Part shown: piece by piece, positions 1 through 8,302 of the stretch
Position numbering within the stretch: position 1 is the first letter of the stretch
Layout: each line of letters opens with the position of its first letter
Assembly: GCF_000463115.2 (NCBI RefSeq)
Contig: NZ_AWFX01000054.1
Span: 186,434-250,433 of the forward strand
Length of the DNA: 64,000 nucleotides
Origin: Franconibacter helveticus LMG 23732
GTDB taxonomy: Bacteria; Pseudomonadota; Gammaproteobacteria; Enterobacterales; Enterobacteriaceae
Direction: 5' to 3'
The notes under the pieces: model-generated
The model's database searches: none
Told to the model about the DNA's origin: nothing
The model's input: the letters and a program-made list of their open reading frames with translations, nothing else
Position numbers and translations under genes: made by a program

Positions 1-2598
1 AGCACCGGCGAGCTGGAAACCAGCGCCGACAGATTCTGGGCGGACACGGTCGCCCGCTTTGAGAACCGGGGCGTTGACCCGATGCGCCCGCTGCTGGCGC
101 CAGACATGCTGTGGCTGAAAACCGACGAACTGTTTGGCGAACTGAAGCAATGGCCTCGCGTACAGTTAAAGAACGACAAGCTCGCTGACAAAGCGGCGCA
201 CGCTAACCTTGGTTACCAGCCGCTGCCGGATATCGCCTTCCAGGCGCAGCAGAAAGCGCCGCTCGACAGCCTGCGCCAGTTCCTGGAAAGCTTTGACGGC
301 CCGGTGGTTTTTTCAGTGGAAAGCGAAGGCCGCCGCGAAGCGCTGGGTGAACTGCTCGCCCGTATTAAAGTGGCGCCAAAGCGTATTTACCGGCTTGATG
401 AAGCCGCTAACACCGGACGTTACCTGATGATCGGCGCGGCGGAGCGCGGGTTTATCGACACGCTGCGCAACCGGGCGCTGATTTGCGAAGGCGATTTGCT
501 GGGCGAGCGTGTTACCCGCCGTCGCCAGGATAACCGCCGCACCATCAACCCGGATACGCTTATCCGCAACCTGGCGGAACTGCATCCGGGTCAACCGGTG
601 GTGCACTTCGAGCATGGCGTAGGCCGCTATGCGGGCATGACCACGCTTGAGGCTGGCGGCATTAAGGGCGAGTATTTGATGCTCACCTATGCGAACGACG
701 CGAAGCTTTATGTTCCGGTCTCTTCTTTGCATCTGATCAGCCGCTACGCTGGCGGCGCCGAAGAGAATGCGCCGTTGCATAAGCTTGGCGGCGACGCCTG
801 GTCGAAAGCGCGGCAAAAAGCGGCGGAAAAAGTGCGCGACGTGGCAGCGGAACTGCTCGATATTTACGCCCAGCGCGCGGCGAAACACGGTTTTGCGTTT
901 AAACACGATCGCGAACAGTATCAGCTTTTTTGCGAAGGTTTCCCGTTTGAAACCACGCCAGACCAGGCGCAGGCGATTAACGCCGTGCTGAGCGATATGT
1001 GCCAGCCGCTGGCGATGGACCGTCTGGTCTGCGGCGACGTGGGCTTCGGTAAAACAGAAGTGGCCATGCGCGCGGCCTTCCTCGCCGTCGAAAACAACAA
1101 ACAGGTGGCGGTGCTGGTGCCTACCACGCTGCTCGCGCAACAGCATTTTGATAATTTCCGCGACCGTTTCGCCAACTGGCCGGTGCGCATCGAACTGCTT
1201 TCGCGTTTTCGCAGCGCCAAAGAGCAGGCGCAGGTGCTGGAGCAAGCCGCCGAGGGCAAAGTCGATATTCTTATCGGCACCCATAAGCTGCTGCAAAGCG
1301 ACGTGAAGCTGAAAGATCTCGGCTTGCTGATTGTCGATGAAGAACACCGCTTCGGCGTGCGGCACAAAGAGCGCATTAAAGCGATGCGCGCGGATGTCGA
1401 CATCCTGACGCTGACCGCCACGCCGATTCCGCGCACGCTGAATATGGCAATGAGCGGCATGCGCGATCTGTCGATTATCGCCACGCCGCCTGCCCGCCGT
1501 CTGGCGGTAAAAACCTTTGTGCGCGAGTACGACAACCTTGTGGTGCGCGAAGCTATCCTGCGTGAAATTCTGCGCGGCGGTCAGGTTTACTATCTTTACA
1601 ACGACGTGGAAAACATCCAGAAAGCCGCTGAACGCCTGGCGACGCTGGTGCCGGAGGCGCGTATCGCCGTTGGCCACGGGCAGATGCGCGAGCGGGAACT
1701 GGAGCGGGTGATGAATGATTTCCACCATCAGCGCTTCAACGTGCTGGTTTGTACCACCATCATTGAAACCGGCATCGATATTCCGACCGCGAACACTATT
1801 ATCATCGAGCGCGCCGACCACTTCGGCCTGGCGCAGCTGCACCAGTTGCGCGGACGCGTAGGCCGTTCTCACCATCAGGCCTATGCCTGGCTGCTGACGC
1901 CGCACCCCAAAGCGATGACCACCGACGCGCAAAAACGACTGGAGGCTATCGCTTCGCTGGAAGACCTGGGCGCGGGCTTTGCGCTGGCTACCCATGACCT
2001 TGAGATCCGCGGCGCCGGCGAGTTGCTTGGCGAAGACCAGAGCGGGCAGATGGAGAGCATCGGCTTCTCGCTCTATATGGAACTGCTTGAAAACGCTGTG
2101 GATGCGCTTAAAGCGGGCCGCGAACCTTCCCTTGAGGATTTGACCAGCCAGCAAACCGAAGTGGAGCTTCGCATGCCTTCCCTGCTGCCGGATGATTTCA
2201 TCCCGGATGTTAACACCCGGCTCTCCTTCTATAAGCGCATCGCCAGCGCGAAGAAAGAGAGCGAGCTGGAGGAGCTGAAGGTGGAGCTGATTGACCGCTT
2301 CGGCCTGCTGCCGGACCCGGCGCGCAACCTGCTGGGTATCGCCAGGTTGCGTCAGCAAGCGCAGAAGCTCGGCATTCGCAAAATCGAAGCCAATGAAAAA
2401 GGCGGCACGATTGAATTTGCAGAAAAAAACCATGTCGATCCGGGCTGGCTGATTGGGCTACTGCAAAAAGAGCCGCAGCACTACCGGCTGGACGGCCCGA
2501 CCCGGCTGAAATTCACCCAGGATCTGGCCGAGCGTAAAATTCGCATGGAGTGGGTGCAGAAGTTTATGCATCAACTGGCGGAAAACGCCCTCGCCTGA
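1..2598 (+). CDS. mfd: Transcription-repair coupling factor Mfd (3' part)
   Basis: Mfd is the DNA translocase that pushes stalled RNA polymerase off damaged DNA and recruits UvrA. The reading frame is open from base 1, so the gene starts outside the window; 865 codons are present, against about 1148 in E. coli Mfd, so roughly 280 N-terminal residues are missing. Visible in order: the end of the UvrB-like region, the RNA polymerase-interacting domain (about bases 580-750), the RecG-like motor with Walker A GDVGFGKT at 1033-1056 and the DEEH box near 1336, and the C-terminal domain that masks UvrA binding. The first in-frame ATG at 82 is internal (MRPLL), not the true start. A GC-rich hairpin follows the stop. 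Confidence 0.97.
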   Translation, partial: STGELETSADRFWADTVARFENRGVDPMRPLLAPDMLWLKTDELFGELKQWPRVQLKNDKLADKAAHANLGYQPLPDIAFQAQQKAPLDSLRQFLESFDGPVVFSVESEGRREALGELLARIKVAPKRIYRLDEAANTGRYLMIGAAERGFIDTLRNRALICEGDLLGERVTRRRQDNRRTINPDTLIRNLAELHPGQPVVHFEHGVGRYAGMTTLEAGGIKGEYLMLTYANDAKLYVPVSSLHLISRYAGGAEENAPLHKLGGDAWSKARQKAAEKVRDVAAELLDIYAQRAAKHGFAFKHDREQYQLFCEGFPFETTPDQAQAINAVLSDMCQPLAMDRLVCGDVGFGKTEVAMRAAFLAVENNKQVAVLVPTTLLAQQHFDNFRDRFANWPVRIELLSRFRSAKEQAQVLEQAAEGKVDILIGTHKLLQSDVKLKDLGLLIVDEEHRFGVRHKERIKAMRADVDILTLTATPIPRTLNMAMSGMRDLSIIATPPARRLAVKTFVREYDNLVVREAILREILRGGQVYYLYNDVENIQKAAERLATLVPEARIAVGHGQMRERELERVMNDFHHQRFNVLVCTTIIETGIDIPTANTIIIERADHFGLAQLHQLRGRVGRSHHQAYAWLLTPHPKAMTTDAQKRLEAIASLEDLGAGFALATHDLEIRGAGELLGEDQSGQMESIGFSLYMELLENAVDALKAGREPSLEDLTSQQTEVELRMPSLLPDDFIPDVNTRLSFYKRIASAKKESELEELKVELIDRFGLLPDPARNLLGIARLRQQAQKLGIRKIEANEKGGTIEFAEKNHVDPGWLIGLLQKEPQHYRLDGPTRLKFTQDLAERKIRMEWVQKFMHQLAENALA

Positions 2599-2605
2599 TC
2601 GACTT

Positions 2606-2641
2606 ACGCGGCGCGCATCTCACCGACGCGCCGCGTATCTT
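2606..2641 (+). terminator. Hairpin after mfd
   Basis: A perfect 10-bp stem (ACGCGGCGCG at 2606-2615 with its complement at 2627-2636) and an 11-nt loop begin 8 nt after the mfd stop. The tract that follows is only weakly T-rich (ATCTTTA), so termination may be inefficient. Confidence 0.6.
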
Positions 2642-2740
2642 TACAATCATTTTCACTCGTCAGGCTTTCCCGTACGCTTTCCCCGCCATACTTGCGCTTA
2701 ACACTCTAATAAAGCTGGATTAAACGCACAGGATATTGCG

Positions 2741-3712
2741 ATGAACCTTGTTTCTGCCTCGCTTTACCGCTGGATGACCCTCTTCTCTTTTGCCGCCATG
2801 GCTTTTTACGCCAGTTCGGCCAATGCCAACACCTACCCGCTTCCTGATCCGGGCAGTCGCCTGGTCGGCGAGACGCTTTATCATACCGTTGCTGATGACG
2901 GTGGTTCGCTTGAGGCAATTGCAAAGCGCTATAACGTGGGTTTTCTGGCGCTTTTACAGGCCAACCCGGGCGTGGACCCCTATGTGCCGCGGGCAGGCAG
3001 CGTGTTGACCATTCCCCGGCAGATGCTGCTGCCGGATGCGCCTCGTGAAGGCATCGTGATTAATCTCGCTGAATTGCGGCTTTATTATTATGTCCCTGGC
3101 GAAAAGCGCGTTACGGTTTATCCGGTAGGCATAGGGCAACTGGGCGGCGATACGCTAACGCCAACCATGGTCACGCGCATTTCTGAAAAGCGCGCTAACC
3201 CAACGTGGACGCCCACTGCGAATATTCGCGCGCGCTACCTTGCCCAGGGCATTGAACTGCCGCCTGTCGTGCCTGCTGGCCCGGAAAATCCGATGGGTCA
3301 TCATGCGATTCGTCTTGCGGCTCACGGCGGAGTCTATCTCCTGCACGGCACCAATGCGGATTTCGGCATCGGCATGCGTGTAAGCTCAGGCTGCATCCGC
3401 CTGCGTGACGACGATATAAAACACCTGTTCAGCACCGTGCCGGTAGGCACGAAAGTCACCATTATTAACGAACCGGTGAAAGCGTCGCTGGAGCCTGACG
3501 GTCGCCGCTGGATTGAGGTACATCAGCCGCTCTCTGAACACATTGATGACGATCCGAAAACGCAGCCCATCACGCTTACAGGGCAGTTGCAAAATTTTGC
3601 ATCGCAGGCGCAAACCGACAGCGAAACGATCGATCAGGCGCTGAGGCTTCGCGCGGGCGTGCCTGTGGAGGTGAGTGCGCCGCCAGGAGCAGCTCAGGCG
3701 AATGAGATATAA
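2741..3712 (+). CDS. ldtC: L,D-transpeptidase LdtC (YcfS)
   Basis: A periplasmic L,D-transpeptidase that, in E. coli, attaches Braun lipoprotein (Lpp) to peptidoglycan. The 323-residue product has a signal peptide (about 1-29, ending in ANA), a LysM-like peptidoglycan-binding segment (about 46-91) and a YkuD catalytic domain (about 104-243). The domain carries the family motif, with His202 in HGT and the nucleophile Cys218 in SSGCIRL. Length matches the E. coli protein (320 aa). The ATG has AGGA 7 nt upstream. It stands alone, in the same orientation as mfd, and ends in a strong terminator shared with bhsA. Confidence 0.95.
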   Translation: MNLVSASLYRWMTLFSFAAMAFYASSANANTYPLPDPGSRLVGETLYHTVADDGGSLEAIAKRYNVGFLALLQANPGVDPYVPRAGSVLTIPRQMLLPDAPREGIVINLAELRLYYYVPGEKRVTVYPVGIGQLGGDTLTPTMVTRISEKRANPTWTPTANIRARYLAQGIELPPVVPAGPENPMGHHAIRLAAHGGVYLLHGTNADFGIGMRVSSGCIRLRDDDIKHLFSTVPVGTKVTIINEPVKASLEPDGRRWIEVHQPLSEHIDDDPKTQPITLTGQLQNFASQAQTDSETIDQALRLRAGVPVEVSAPPGAAQANEI

Positions 3713-3742
3713 AAAAAGGCCCTGCATTGCAGGGCCTTTTTA
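3711..3742. terminator. Bidirectional terminator, ldtC / bhsA
   Basis: GGCCCTGC at 3718-3725 pairs with GCAGGGCC at 3729-3736 around a 3-nt loop. A-runs lie on the left and T-runs on the right, so the structure can terminate ldtC on the plus strand and bhsA on the minus strand. Confidence 0.9.
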
Positions 3743-3755
3743 TTAGCGTTAAAGC

Positions 3756-4013
3756 TTATTTATAGATTACTGCGGTGCCGTGCATCACGTTGTCACCGGT
3801 TACAGAAGTGATGCGCCAGGATTTTGCACCCATCGCTTCTGCTTTCTGCGACAGCGCCTGCTCAACAGAACTGAGGTTGCTGCCGCCCATAGCGGAAACC
3901 GTGCCCGCTTTATGCTGATCGGCTGGCGCAGACTGTACCTGAACAGCAGCGACGCTTGCGAAAGACAAAGAACTTAATACGGCGACGGCAAGCAGGTTTT
4001 TAATGGTTTTCAT
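3756..4013 (-). CDS. bhsA: Multiple stress resistance protein BhsA (ComC, YcfR)
   Basis: A small outer-membrane or periplasmic protein of the YhcN/BhsA (DUF1471) family, linked in E. coli to stress resistance, biofilm formation and lower outer-membrane copper permeability. I start it at MKTIKNLL (85 aa), which matches the E. coli length and has AGGAC 7 nt upstream; an in-frame ATG nine codons earlier would spoil the signal peptide. Residues 1-23 form a signal peptide (SFASVAA). The C-terminus (about 30-85) ends in the conserved HGTAVIYK. The gene is divergent from its presumed repressor comR. Confidence 0.95.
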   Translation of the reverse strand: MKTIKNLLAVAVLSSLSFASVAAVQVQSAPADQHKAGTVSAMGGSNLSSVEQALSQKAEAMGAKSWRITSVTGDNVMHGTAVIYK

Positions 4014-4080
4014 GATTGTTGTCCTGATAGGTAAGCACATAGAGGGTCGTTAGCTGTTTAAGTTAACGATCGATAAGTAA

Positions 4081-4109
4081 ATACTAAGCGTGATCTGCAT
4101 CACGGTCAA
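4081..4109 (-). promoter_or_regulatory. bhsA promoter with a palindromic operator in the spacer
   Basis: Read on the minus strand there is a -35 TTGACC (4109-4104), a 17-nt spacer and a -10 TAGTAT (4086-4081). The spacer is almost filled by the palindrome CGTGATGCAGATCACG (plus 4089-4104), whose outer arm overlaps the -35 by one base. A protein bound there would block the promoter. The likely ligand is ComR, encoded divergently. The half-sites also resemble CRP (GTGA-N6-TCAC), so a CRP role cannot be excluded. Confidence 0.6.
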
Positions 4110-4259
4110 CATTATTTTATAATGATCATTAGATAATTTAACTTTTATTTAATTATCAATGACATAATTAAACATAATTTAATCCCACCCTGCTGTAGCG
4201 CAGGGGAAGGTTTATTTTTATAATGGGCATTAAGAAGACAAACAGAGGTAAACGGCACC

Positions 4260-4895
4260 ATGACCACTGAAGCAGCAGGTTGTACAAAAAAAAGCCGTGG
4301 CCGACCAAAAGTGTTCGACAGGGAAGCGGCGCTGGACAAGGCCATGACACTGTTCTGGCAGCATGGGTACGAAGCGACATCGCTTGCCCATCTGGTGGAA
4401 GCGACGGGCGCGAAAGCCCCAACACTCTATGCAGAATTTACTAATAAAGAAGGGTTATTCCGGGCGGTACTCGATCGCTACATCACGCGCTTTGCAGAAA
4501 AGCAGGAAGCGTTGTTGTTTGACGACAGCAAAAGTGTGGAGCAGGCGCTGGAATCTTACTGTTCGGAAGTAGCGGCTTGTTTTACCAGTACGGATACGCC
4601 GGCAGGCTGTTTTATTATTACCACCTCCGCCGCGCTCGCCGCCTCTTCTGACGAAATAGCCAGCGCGATTAAAGCGCGGCATACGCAACGCGAGCAGATA
4701 CTTTCGCGATTTTTTGCCCAGCGCCAGGCGCGAGGTGAACTGCCAGCGTCCTGTAATATTGATTCACTGGTGCGCTTTGTTTCCTGCATGCTGCATGGCA
4801 TGTCCGTCAGCGCCCGTGAAGGTGCGAAATGCAGCGAGTTAAAAGAAGTAATTCATACCCTTTTACGTCTGTGGCCACAGTTGGTTAACGCTTAA
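4260..4895 (+). CDS. comR: TetR-family copper-responsive repressor ComR (YcfQ)
   Basis: A TetR-family DNA-binding repressor, 211 aa, close to the E. coli length of 210. The N-terminus is basic (KKSRGRPKVFD), followed by a TetR helix-turn-helix at about 24-67 with the typical PTLYAEFTNKEGLF recognition segment. The C-terminal half is the ligand and dimer domain and contains several cysteines. In E. coli ComR represses the divergent bhsA (comC) and is relieved by copper; the same divergent layout is kept here. AGAGG lies 11 nt before the ATG, a somewhat long spacing. A stable hairpin follows the stop. Confidence 0.92.
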   Translation: MTTEAAGCTKKSRGRPKVFDREAALDKAMTLFWQHGYEATSLAHLVEATGAKAPTLYAEFTNKEGLFRAVLDRYITRFAEKQEALLFDDSKSVEQALESYCSEVAACFTSTDTPAGCFIITTSAALAASSDEIASAIKARHTQREQILSRFFAQRQARGELPASCNIDSLVRFVSCMLHGMSVSAREGAKCSELKEVIHTLLRLWPQLVNA

Positions 4896-4897
4896 AC

Positions 4898-4917
4898 GAA
4901 GCGGCGACAGCCGCTTC
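4898..4917 (+). terminator. Hairpin after comR
   Basis: GAAGCGGC at 4898-4905, loop GACA, GCCGCTTC at 4910-4917, starting 3 nt after the comR stop. There is no T-run after it, so it may act as a 3'-end stabiliser or a weak terminator. Confidence 0.5.
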
Positions 4918-5004
4918 CCTCCTCGCTTTCCCCCACGCCCCACTCATACGATAGGCTTAGACTATTTAAACAATAGGCGGCGCTTATCAGCCAAAAGTGT
5001 GAGA

Positions 5005-5033
5005 TTGACTAAAATTTTAAGCAACATGATGAT
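5005..5033 (+). promoter_or_regulatory. Candidate sigma-70 promoter of the small membrane-protein gene
   Basis: TTGACT (5005-5010), an exact 17-nt AT-rich spacer and GATGAT (5028-5033). A transcript would start near 5040. Its leader would run over the palindrome CTAATGATTAG (5044-5054), the inverted repeat CCGTTC/GAACGG (5057-5062, 5074-5079) and the hairpin TCGCC/GGCGA just before the coding region. The rest of 4918-5195 holds no other feature I can identify. Confidence 0.4.
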
Positions 5034-5195
5034 TGTTTTCAGGCTAATGATTAGCACCGTTCTTATTTTTACCGAACGGCACTACACATCGCCCTTAAGG
5101 CGAGAGCAGGAATGAAACATCATTTTATTGCGACAGTTCCCGTATGGATTACAAGAGACGCATTTTGGCTATGCACATTCAGAAGGATAATGGAC

Positions 5196-5345
5196 ATGAT
5201 TTTGCTATTACCATTATTTAAGGTGTTAATAGTAATTACAGTGTTATTTAGCCTTTGGTTGTTATGTGGTGGCTCTATCCTCTTCGCTTTTGTTTCAGTG
5301 TTGATCACCGGTTTTTTGTTGATCAAAGAACATAACGCCATTTAA
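5196..5345 (+). CDS. Small hydrophobic membrane protein, unrecognised
   Basis: I do not recognise this 49-residue protein. It is almost entirely hydrophobic (MILLLPLFKVLIVI...), fits two short membrane helices around a Cys-Gly-Gly turn, and ends in a charged tail (IKEHNAI). The start at 5196 has AAGGA 8 nt upstream. An in-frame ATG at 5112 would give 77 aa, but its AGGA touches the start codon, so I consider it less likely. The gene is flanked by a candidate promoter (5005-5033) and a strong hairpin (5354-5387), which supports an independent transcription unit. It has no counterpart that I know of between comR and ycfJ in E. coli. Confidence 0.5.
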   Translation: MILLLPLFKVLIVITVLFSLWLLCGGSILFAFVSVLITGFLLIKEHNAI

Positions 5346-5353
5346 CACCACGC

Positions 5354-5390
5354 ATTGCCCGCTTATCCTTGCCGATAAGCGGGCAATATT
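5354..5390 (+). terminator. Strong hairpin after the small membrane-protein gene
   Basis: A 14-bp perfect stem (5354-5367 with 5374-5387) and a 6-nt loop begin 8 nt after the stop codon. The following tract is ATTCCGTTTG, which is only moderately T-rich. Confidence 0.65.
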
Positions 5391-5401
5391 CCGTTTGCTG
5401 C

Positions 5402-5440
5402 AAAAAAAGAACCCCTCTGCCTGAGTACAAGAGGGGTTAA
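5402..5440 (-). terminator. Terminator of ycfJ
   Basis: AACCCCTC (5410-5417) pairs with GAGGGGTT (5431-5438). On the minus strand the stem is followed by TCTTTTTTTG, a standard rho-independent terminator just beyond the ycfJ stop. Confidence 0.88.
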
Positions 5441-5455
5441 ACGCAGAGATCTGCT

Positions 5456-5995
5456 TTACGCTTTATTATTCAGTATCAGTTGCCCGTTACTGTCGAGCGG
5501 GATACGCGTTCCCGGATCGTTATCCATACGTACCTTGCCCTGCTGATCGCCAATCTTGTAGGTCACATCATAGCCGAGCATTTTTTCTGATTTTTCATAA
5601 ACGGTTTTGCAGCGCTGCTGAGTGGTGGTGTATGTGTCGCGCTCCTGCATGGCGCCCTGTACCTGGTTTCCGGCATAGCCGCCGCCCAGCGCGCCAACGA
5701 CTGTCGCCACATCCTTGCCGCGTCCGCCGCCAAACTGATGTCCGATAACGCCACCCGCTACCGCGCCCAGTACAGAGCCGGCGATGCGATTTTCATCCTG
5801 CACAGGACGACGATGCGTTACGGTCACGTTGCGACATTCCTGCCGCGGCGTTTTAACCGTTTCTTTAATCGGCGTAGCGGAAACCACCTGGGCGAATTCC
5901 GGGCCACGATTGAAGACATTCATGCTGGCGACAGCCGCCACGCCCAGGGCGGCAGCCATGCCAATACCGATACCGGCTAACATTGATTTATTCAC
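5456..5995 (-). CDS. ycfJ: Glycine-zipper protein YcfJ
   Basis: A 179-aa protein, the same length as E. coli YcfJ, with an N-terminal membrane or signal segment (about 4-25, GIGIGMAAALGVAAV) and a glycine-zipper domain at about 71-110 (repeated GxxxG with GGVIGHQFGGGRG). Families with this 2TM glycine zipper (SlyB/RcnB-like surface antigens) sit in the envelope, but the function of YcfJ is not established. It is convergent with the upstream small gene, lies downstream of ndh in the same orientation, and has its own terminator. Confidence 0.9.
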   Translation of the reverse strand: MNKSMLAGIGIGMAAALGVAAVASMNVFNRGPEFAQVVSATPIKETVKTPRQECRNVTVTHRRPVQDENRIAGSVLGAVAGGVIGHQFGGGRGKDVATVVGALGGGYAGNQVQGAMQERDTYTTTQQRCKTVYEKSEKMLGYDVTYKIGDQQGKVRMDNDPGTRIPLDSNGQLILNNKA

Positions 5996-6154
5996 AGGAA
6001 AATCCTCCTGGCTGTGCTACTGCTAACTATTTTGCAACCGGATGTGAAGCAAGCAACCAGGAATAAGGCTAAAAATTGTTAGTTTATTGGGGCAATTCAA
6101 TGGATTGGGAGAAGTCTGAGGCGGAAATTGTGATTAAGGTAAAATTTCGTTGCG

Positions 6155-6180
6155 TCTCCCCTCGCCTTAGCGAAGGGAGA
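6155..6180 (-). terminator. Hairpin after ndh
   Basis: An 11-bp stem with one G-U pair (6155-6165 with 6170-6180) and loop CTTA lies 11 nt past the ndh stop on the minus strand. The downstream tract (CGCAACGAAATTTT) has a delayed T-run. The rest of 5996-6154 shows no gene. Confidence 0.55.
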
Positions 6181-6191
6181 GACTGTGGCTT

Positions 6192-7499
6192 TTAGTGAAG
6201 TTTGAGTCGGGGACGGATCACCCGGTTAATACTGCCCACCAGCATCATCAGACCGGTTTTGAAGTAGCCATGCAGCGCAATCTGGTGCATGCGATAAAGC
6301 GAGATATAAACAAAGCGCGCTATACGCCCTTCAACCATCATTGAGCCGCGCATCAGGTTGCCCATCAGGCTGCCGACCGTCGAGTAGTTAGAAAGCGAAA
6401 CCAGCGAACCGTGATCCTTATAAACATAAGCTTTAAGCGGCTTGCCTTTGATTTGCGCCAGGATGTTATCCAGTGCGCAGTCAGCCATCTGGTGCGCCGC
6501 CTGGGCGCGTGGCGGCACGAAACCGCCTTCCGGGCGAGGGCAAGAGGCGCAGTCGCCGATGGCAAAAATATCCGCGTCACGGGTAGTTTGCAGCGTGGGT
6601 TCCACGACCAGCTGGTTGATACGGTTAGTTTCCAGACCGCCGATCTCTTTCATGAAATCAGGCGCCTTGATGCCCGCCGCCCAGACCATTAAATCCGCTT
6701 CGATAAACTCGCCGCTTTTGGTGTTCAGGCCGTGTGCTTCAGCGCTCGTCACCATCGTATTGGTGAGTACGCGTACGCCCATTTTAGTGAGCTCGTTATG
6801 CGCAGCGCCCGAAATACGCGGCGGCAGCGCAGGCAGAATGCGCTCGCCTGCTTCAACCAGCGTTACATTCAGCGCTTCGTTGGTAAGCCCTTTGTAGCCG
6901 TAGCTATGGAGCTGTTTAACGGCGTTATGCAGCTCTGCGGAAAGCTCAACGCCCGTTGCGCCGCCGCCCACGATAGCGATGTTAACTTTGCCGTTAGCGC
7001 CCAGATTCGCGGAGTGCTTCAGGAACAGATTAAGCATTTCCTGATGGAAACGACGCGCCTGATGCGGGTTATCCAGGAAAATACAGTGCTCTTTTACGCC
7101 TGGCGTATTGAAGTCGTTGGAGGTGCTGCCAAGGGCCATGACCAGCGTGTCATAAGCAACCTTACGCTCCGGCACCAGCAGTTCGCCTTTTTCATCACGC
7201 ACTTCAGCAAGCGTAATTGTTTTCTGTTCGCGGTTGATATCCATGACGGAACCAAGCTGGAACTGGAAATGATGGTTACGCGCGTGCGCCAGATAGCTCA
7301 GCGCGTCAACGCCTTCATCCAGTGAACCCGTCGCGACTTCGTGCAGCAGAGGTTTCCACAGATGGCTATGGTTGCGATCGACCAGCGTGATTTTCGCTTT
7401 TTTACTGCGACCAAGCTTATGCCCGAGCTGCGTTGCCAGCTCAAGCCCACCTGCGCCCCCGCCGACAATAACGATCTTTCTTAATGGCGTAGTCAACAT
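6192..7499 (-). CDS. ndh: NADH dehydrogenase II (Ndh)
   Basis: The single-subunit, non-proton-pumping NADH:quinone oxidoreductase of the aerobic respiratory chain, on the inner face of the cytoplasmic membrane. The 435-residue product has two Rossmann motifs: GGGAGG at 13-18 for FAD and GGGATG at 178-183 for NADH. The C-terminus is amphipathic and basic and should attach it to the membrane. Length matches E. coli (434 aa). The upstream region has an FNR-type site placed as in E. coli, so anaerobic repression is expected. Confidence 0.97.
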   Translation of the reverse strand: MLTTPLRKIVIVGGGAGGLELATQLGHKLGRSKKAKITLVDRNHSHLWKPLLHEVATGSLDEGVDALSYLAHARNHHFQFQLGSVMDINREQKTITLAEVRDEKGELLVPERKVAYDTLVMALGSTSNDFNTPGVKEHCIFLDNPHQARRFHQEMLNLFLKHSANLGANGKVNIAIVGGGATGVELSAELHNAVKQLHSYGYKGLTNEALNVTLVEAGERILPALPPRISGAAHNELTKMGVRVLTNTMVTSAEAHGLNTKSGEFIEADLMVWAAGIKAPDFMKEIGGLETNRINQLVVEPTLQTTRDADIFAIGDCASCPRPEGGFVPPRAQAAHQMADCALDNILAQIKGKPLKAYVYKDHGSLVSLSNYSTVGSLMGNLMRGSMMVEGRIARFVYISLYRMHQIALHGYFKTGLMMLVGSINRVIRPRLKLH

Positions 7500-7596
7500 G
7501 ACCCCCTTAAAATATTAACCAATTGTTAATTAAAGGTTATATAAATAACTTTTAATTAACAACAAGTTAGCGTTCTAAAGTCACTCATCTCTATCG

Positions 7597-7645
7597 AGAA
7601 TAACATGAACGGTGCATTGGTCATACCAAAATTGATGTACGTCAA
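7597..7645 (-). promoter_or_regulatory. ndh promoter with FNR site
   Basis: On the minus strand: an FNR-like site TTGACGTACATCAA (plus 7632-7645), then -35 ATGACC (7624-7619), a 16-nt spacer and -10 TATTCT (7602-7597). The FNR site centre falls about 50 bp before the expected start point, the position from which FNR represses ndh in E. coli. Confidence 0.75.
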
Positions 7646-7662
7646 TTTTTCTGCCGAATAGA

Positions 7663-7694
7663 TAAACAAAAGGGCCAGCCGTAGCTGACCCTTT
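7663..7694 (-). terminator. Terminator of the hinT-ycfP operon
   Basis: A 10-bp stem with one G-U pair (7670-7679 with 7684-7693), followed on the minus strand by TTGTTT, 24 nt after the ycfP stop. Confidence 0.75.
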
Positions 7695-7717
7695 CAGTAT
7701 GAGATGATAACGCAGAC

Positions 7718-8260
7718 TTAGCCCAGCGTCTTAAACGCCTTGATGCGTTGCAGGTGTGGCGAGATGTTTTTAAACTTGTGCGTTTGCTCTTCGTCCCAGA
7801 CTATTTCGTAATAGTGGTGCAGCAATGACGCAGAGCGCTGGCTGTCGAGCGCTTCGTCCTGGCGGGAGAGAATAACGAGGCAGCGGTCGCGGTTTTTCTC
7901 CCGGAAATTCTCCACGCACTTGGTAGCGATATCGACATATTCTTCCGGACGGTCAATTTTGCCTTCCATGTTTTCATAAGGAAACAGGTTAGGGTTAAAG
8001 ATGACCTGGCGCACGTCGCACAAGAAACCAATCCGTTCCGCCCAGTAGCCGCCCAGCCCGACGCCGCAAATAAGCGGACGATCGTCCACGTTCAGTTGCA
8101 GCATTTTGTCGACCTCTTTGAGTAAATGCTGCATATCGTGTTTAGGATGGCGCGTGCTGTAGCTGATAAGCCGCACGTCCGGGTCAATAAATTGCAGTTG
8201 CAGCACTTTTTCATGGTTGCCTGGGCTGTTCGAATCAAAACCGTGTAAGTAGATAATCAT
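7718..8260 (-). CDS. ycfP: YcfP, alpha/beta-hydrolase-fold protein (UPF0227)
   Basis: A 180-aa protein nearly identical in length and sequence to E. coli YcfP. It has an alpha/beta-hydrolase start (YLHGFDSN near residue 4) and a late His in EEQTHKF. The usual nucleophile elbow GxSxG is replaced by Gly66-Val-Gly-Leu-Gly70, so the expected catalytic serine is absent. This suggests a non-standard or lost esterase activity. GAGG lies 5 nt upstream of the ATG. It is the last gene of the hinT-ycfL-lpoB-thiK-nagZ-ycfP run, 42 nt after nagZ. Its role is unknown. Confidence 0.9.
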   Translation of the reverse strand: MIIYLHGFDSNSPGNHEKVLQLQFIDPDVRLISYSTRHPKHDMQHLLKEVDKMLQLNVDDRPLICGVGLGGYWAERIGFLCDVRQVIFNPNLFPYENMEGKIDRPEEYVDIATKCVENFREKNRDRCLVILSRQDEALDSQRSASLLHHYYEIVWDEEQTHKFKNISPHLQRIKAFKTLG

Positions 8261-8302
8261 CGCATCCTCACCACAGTAAAGCGTTAAACCGCCAGCGGCG
8301 CG

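Noticed and set aside
313-2433. 706-codon open frame antisense to mfd
   Set aside because: Shadow of the GC-rich mfd coding strand; the composition is odd, it has no recognisable domain, and mfd itself is certain.
4145-4425. Short minus-strand frames overlapping the start of comR
   Set aside because: They overlap comR and its promoter region in antisense and have no ribosome binding site or domain.
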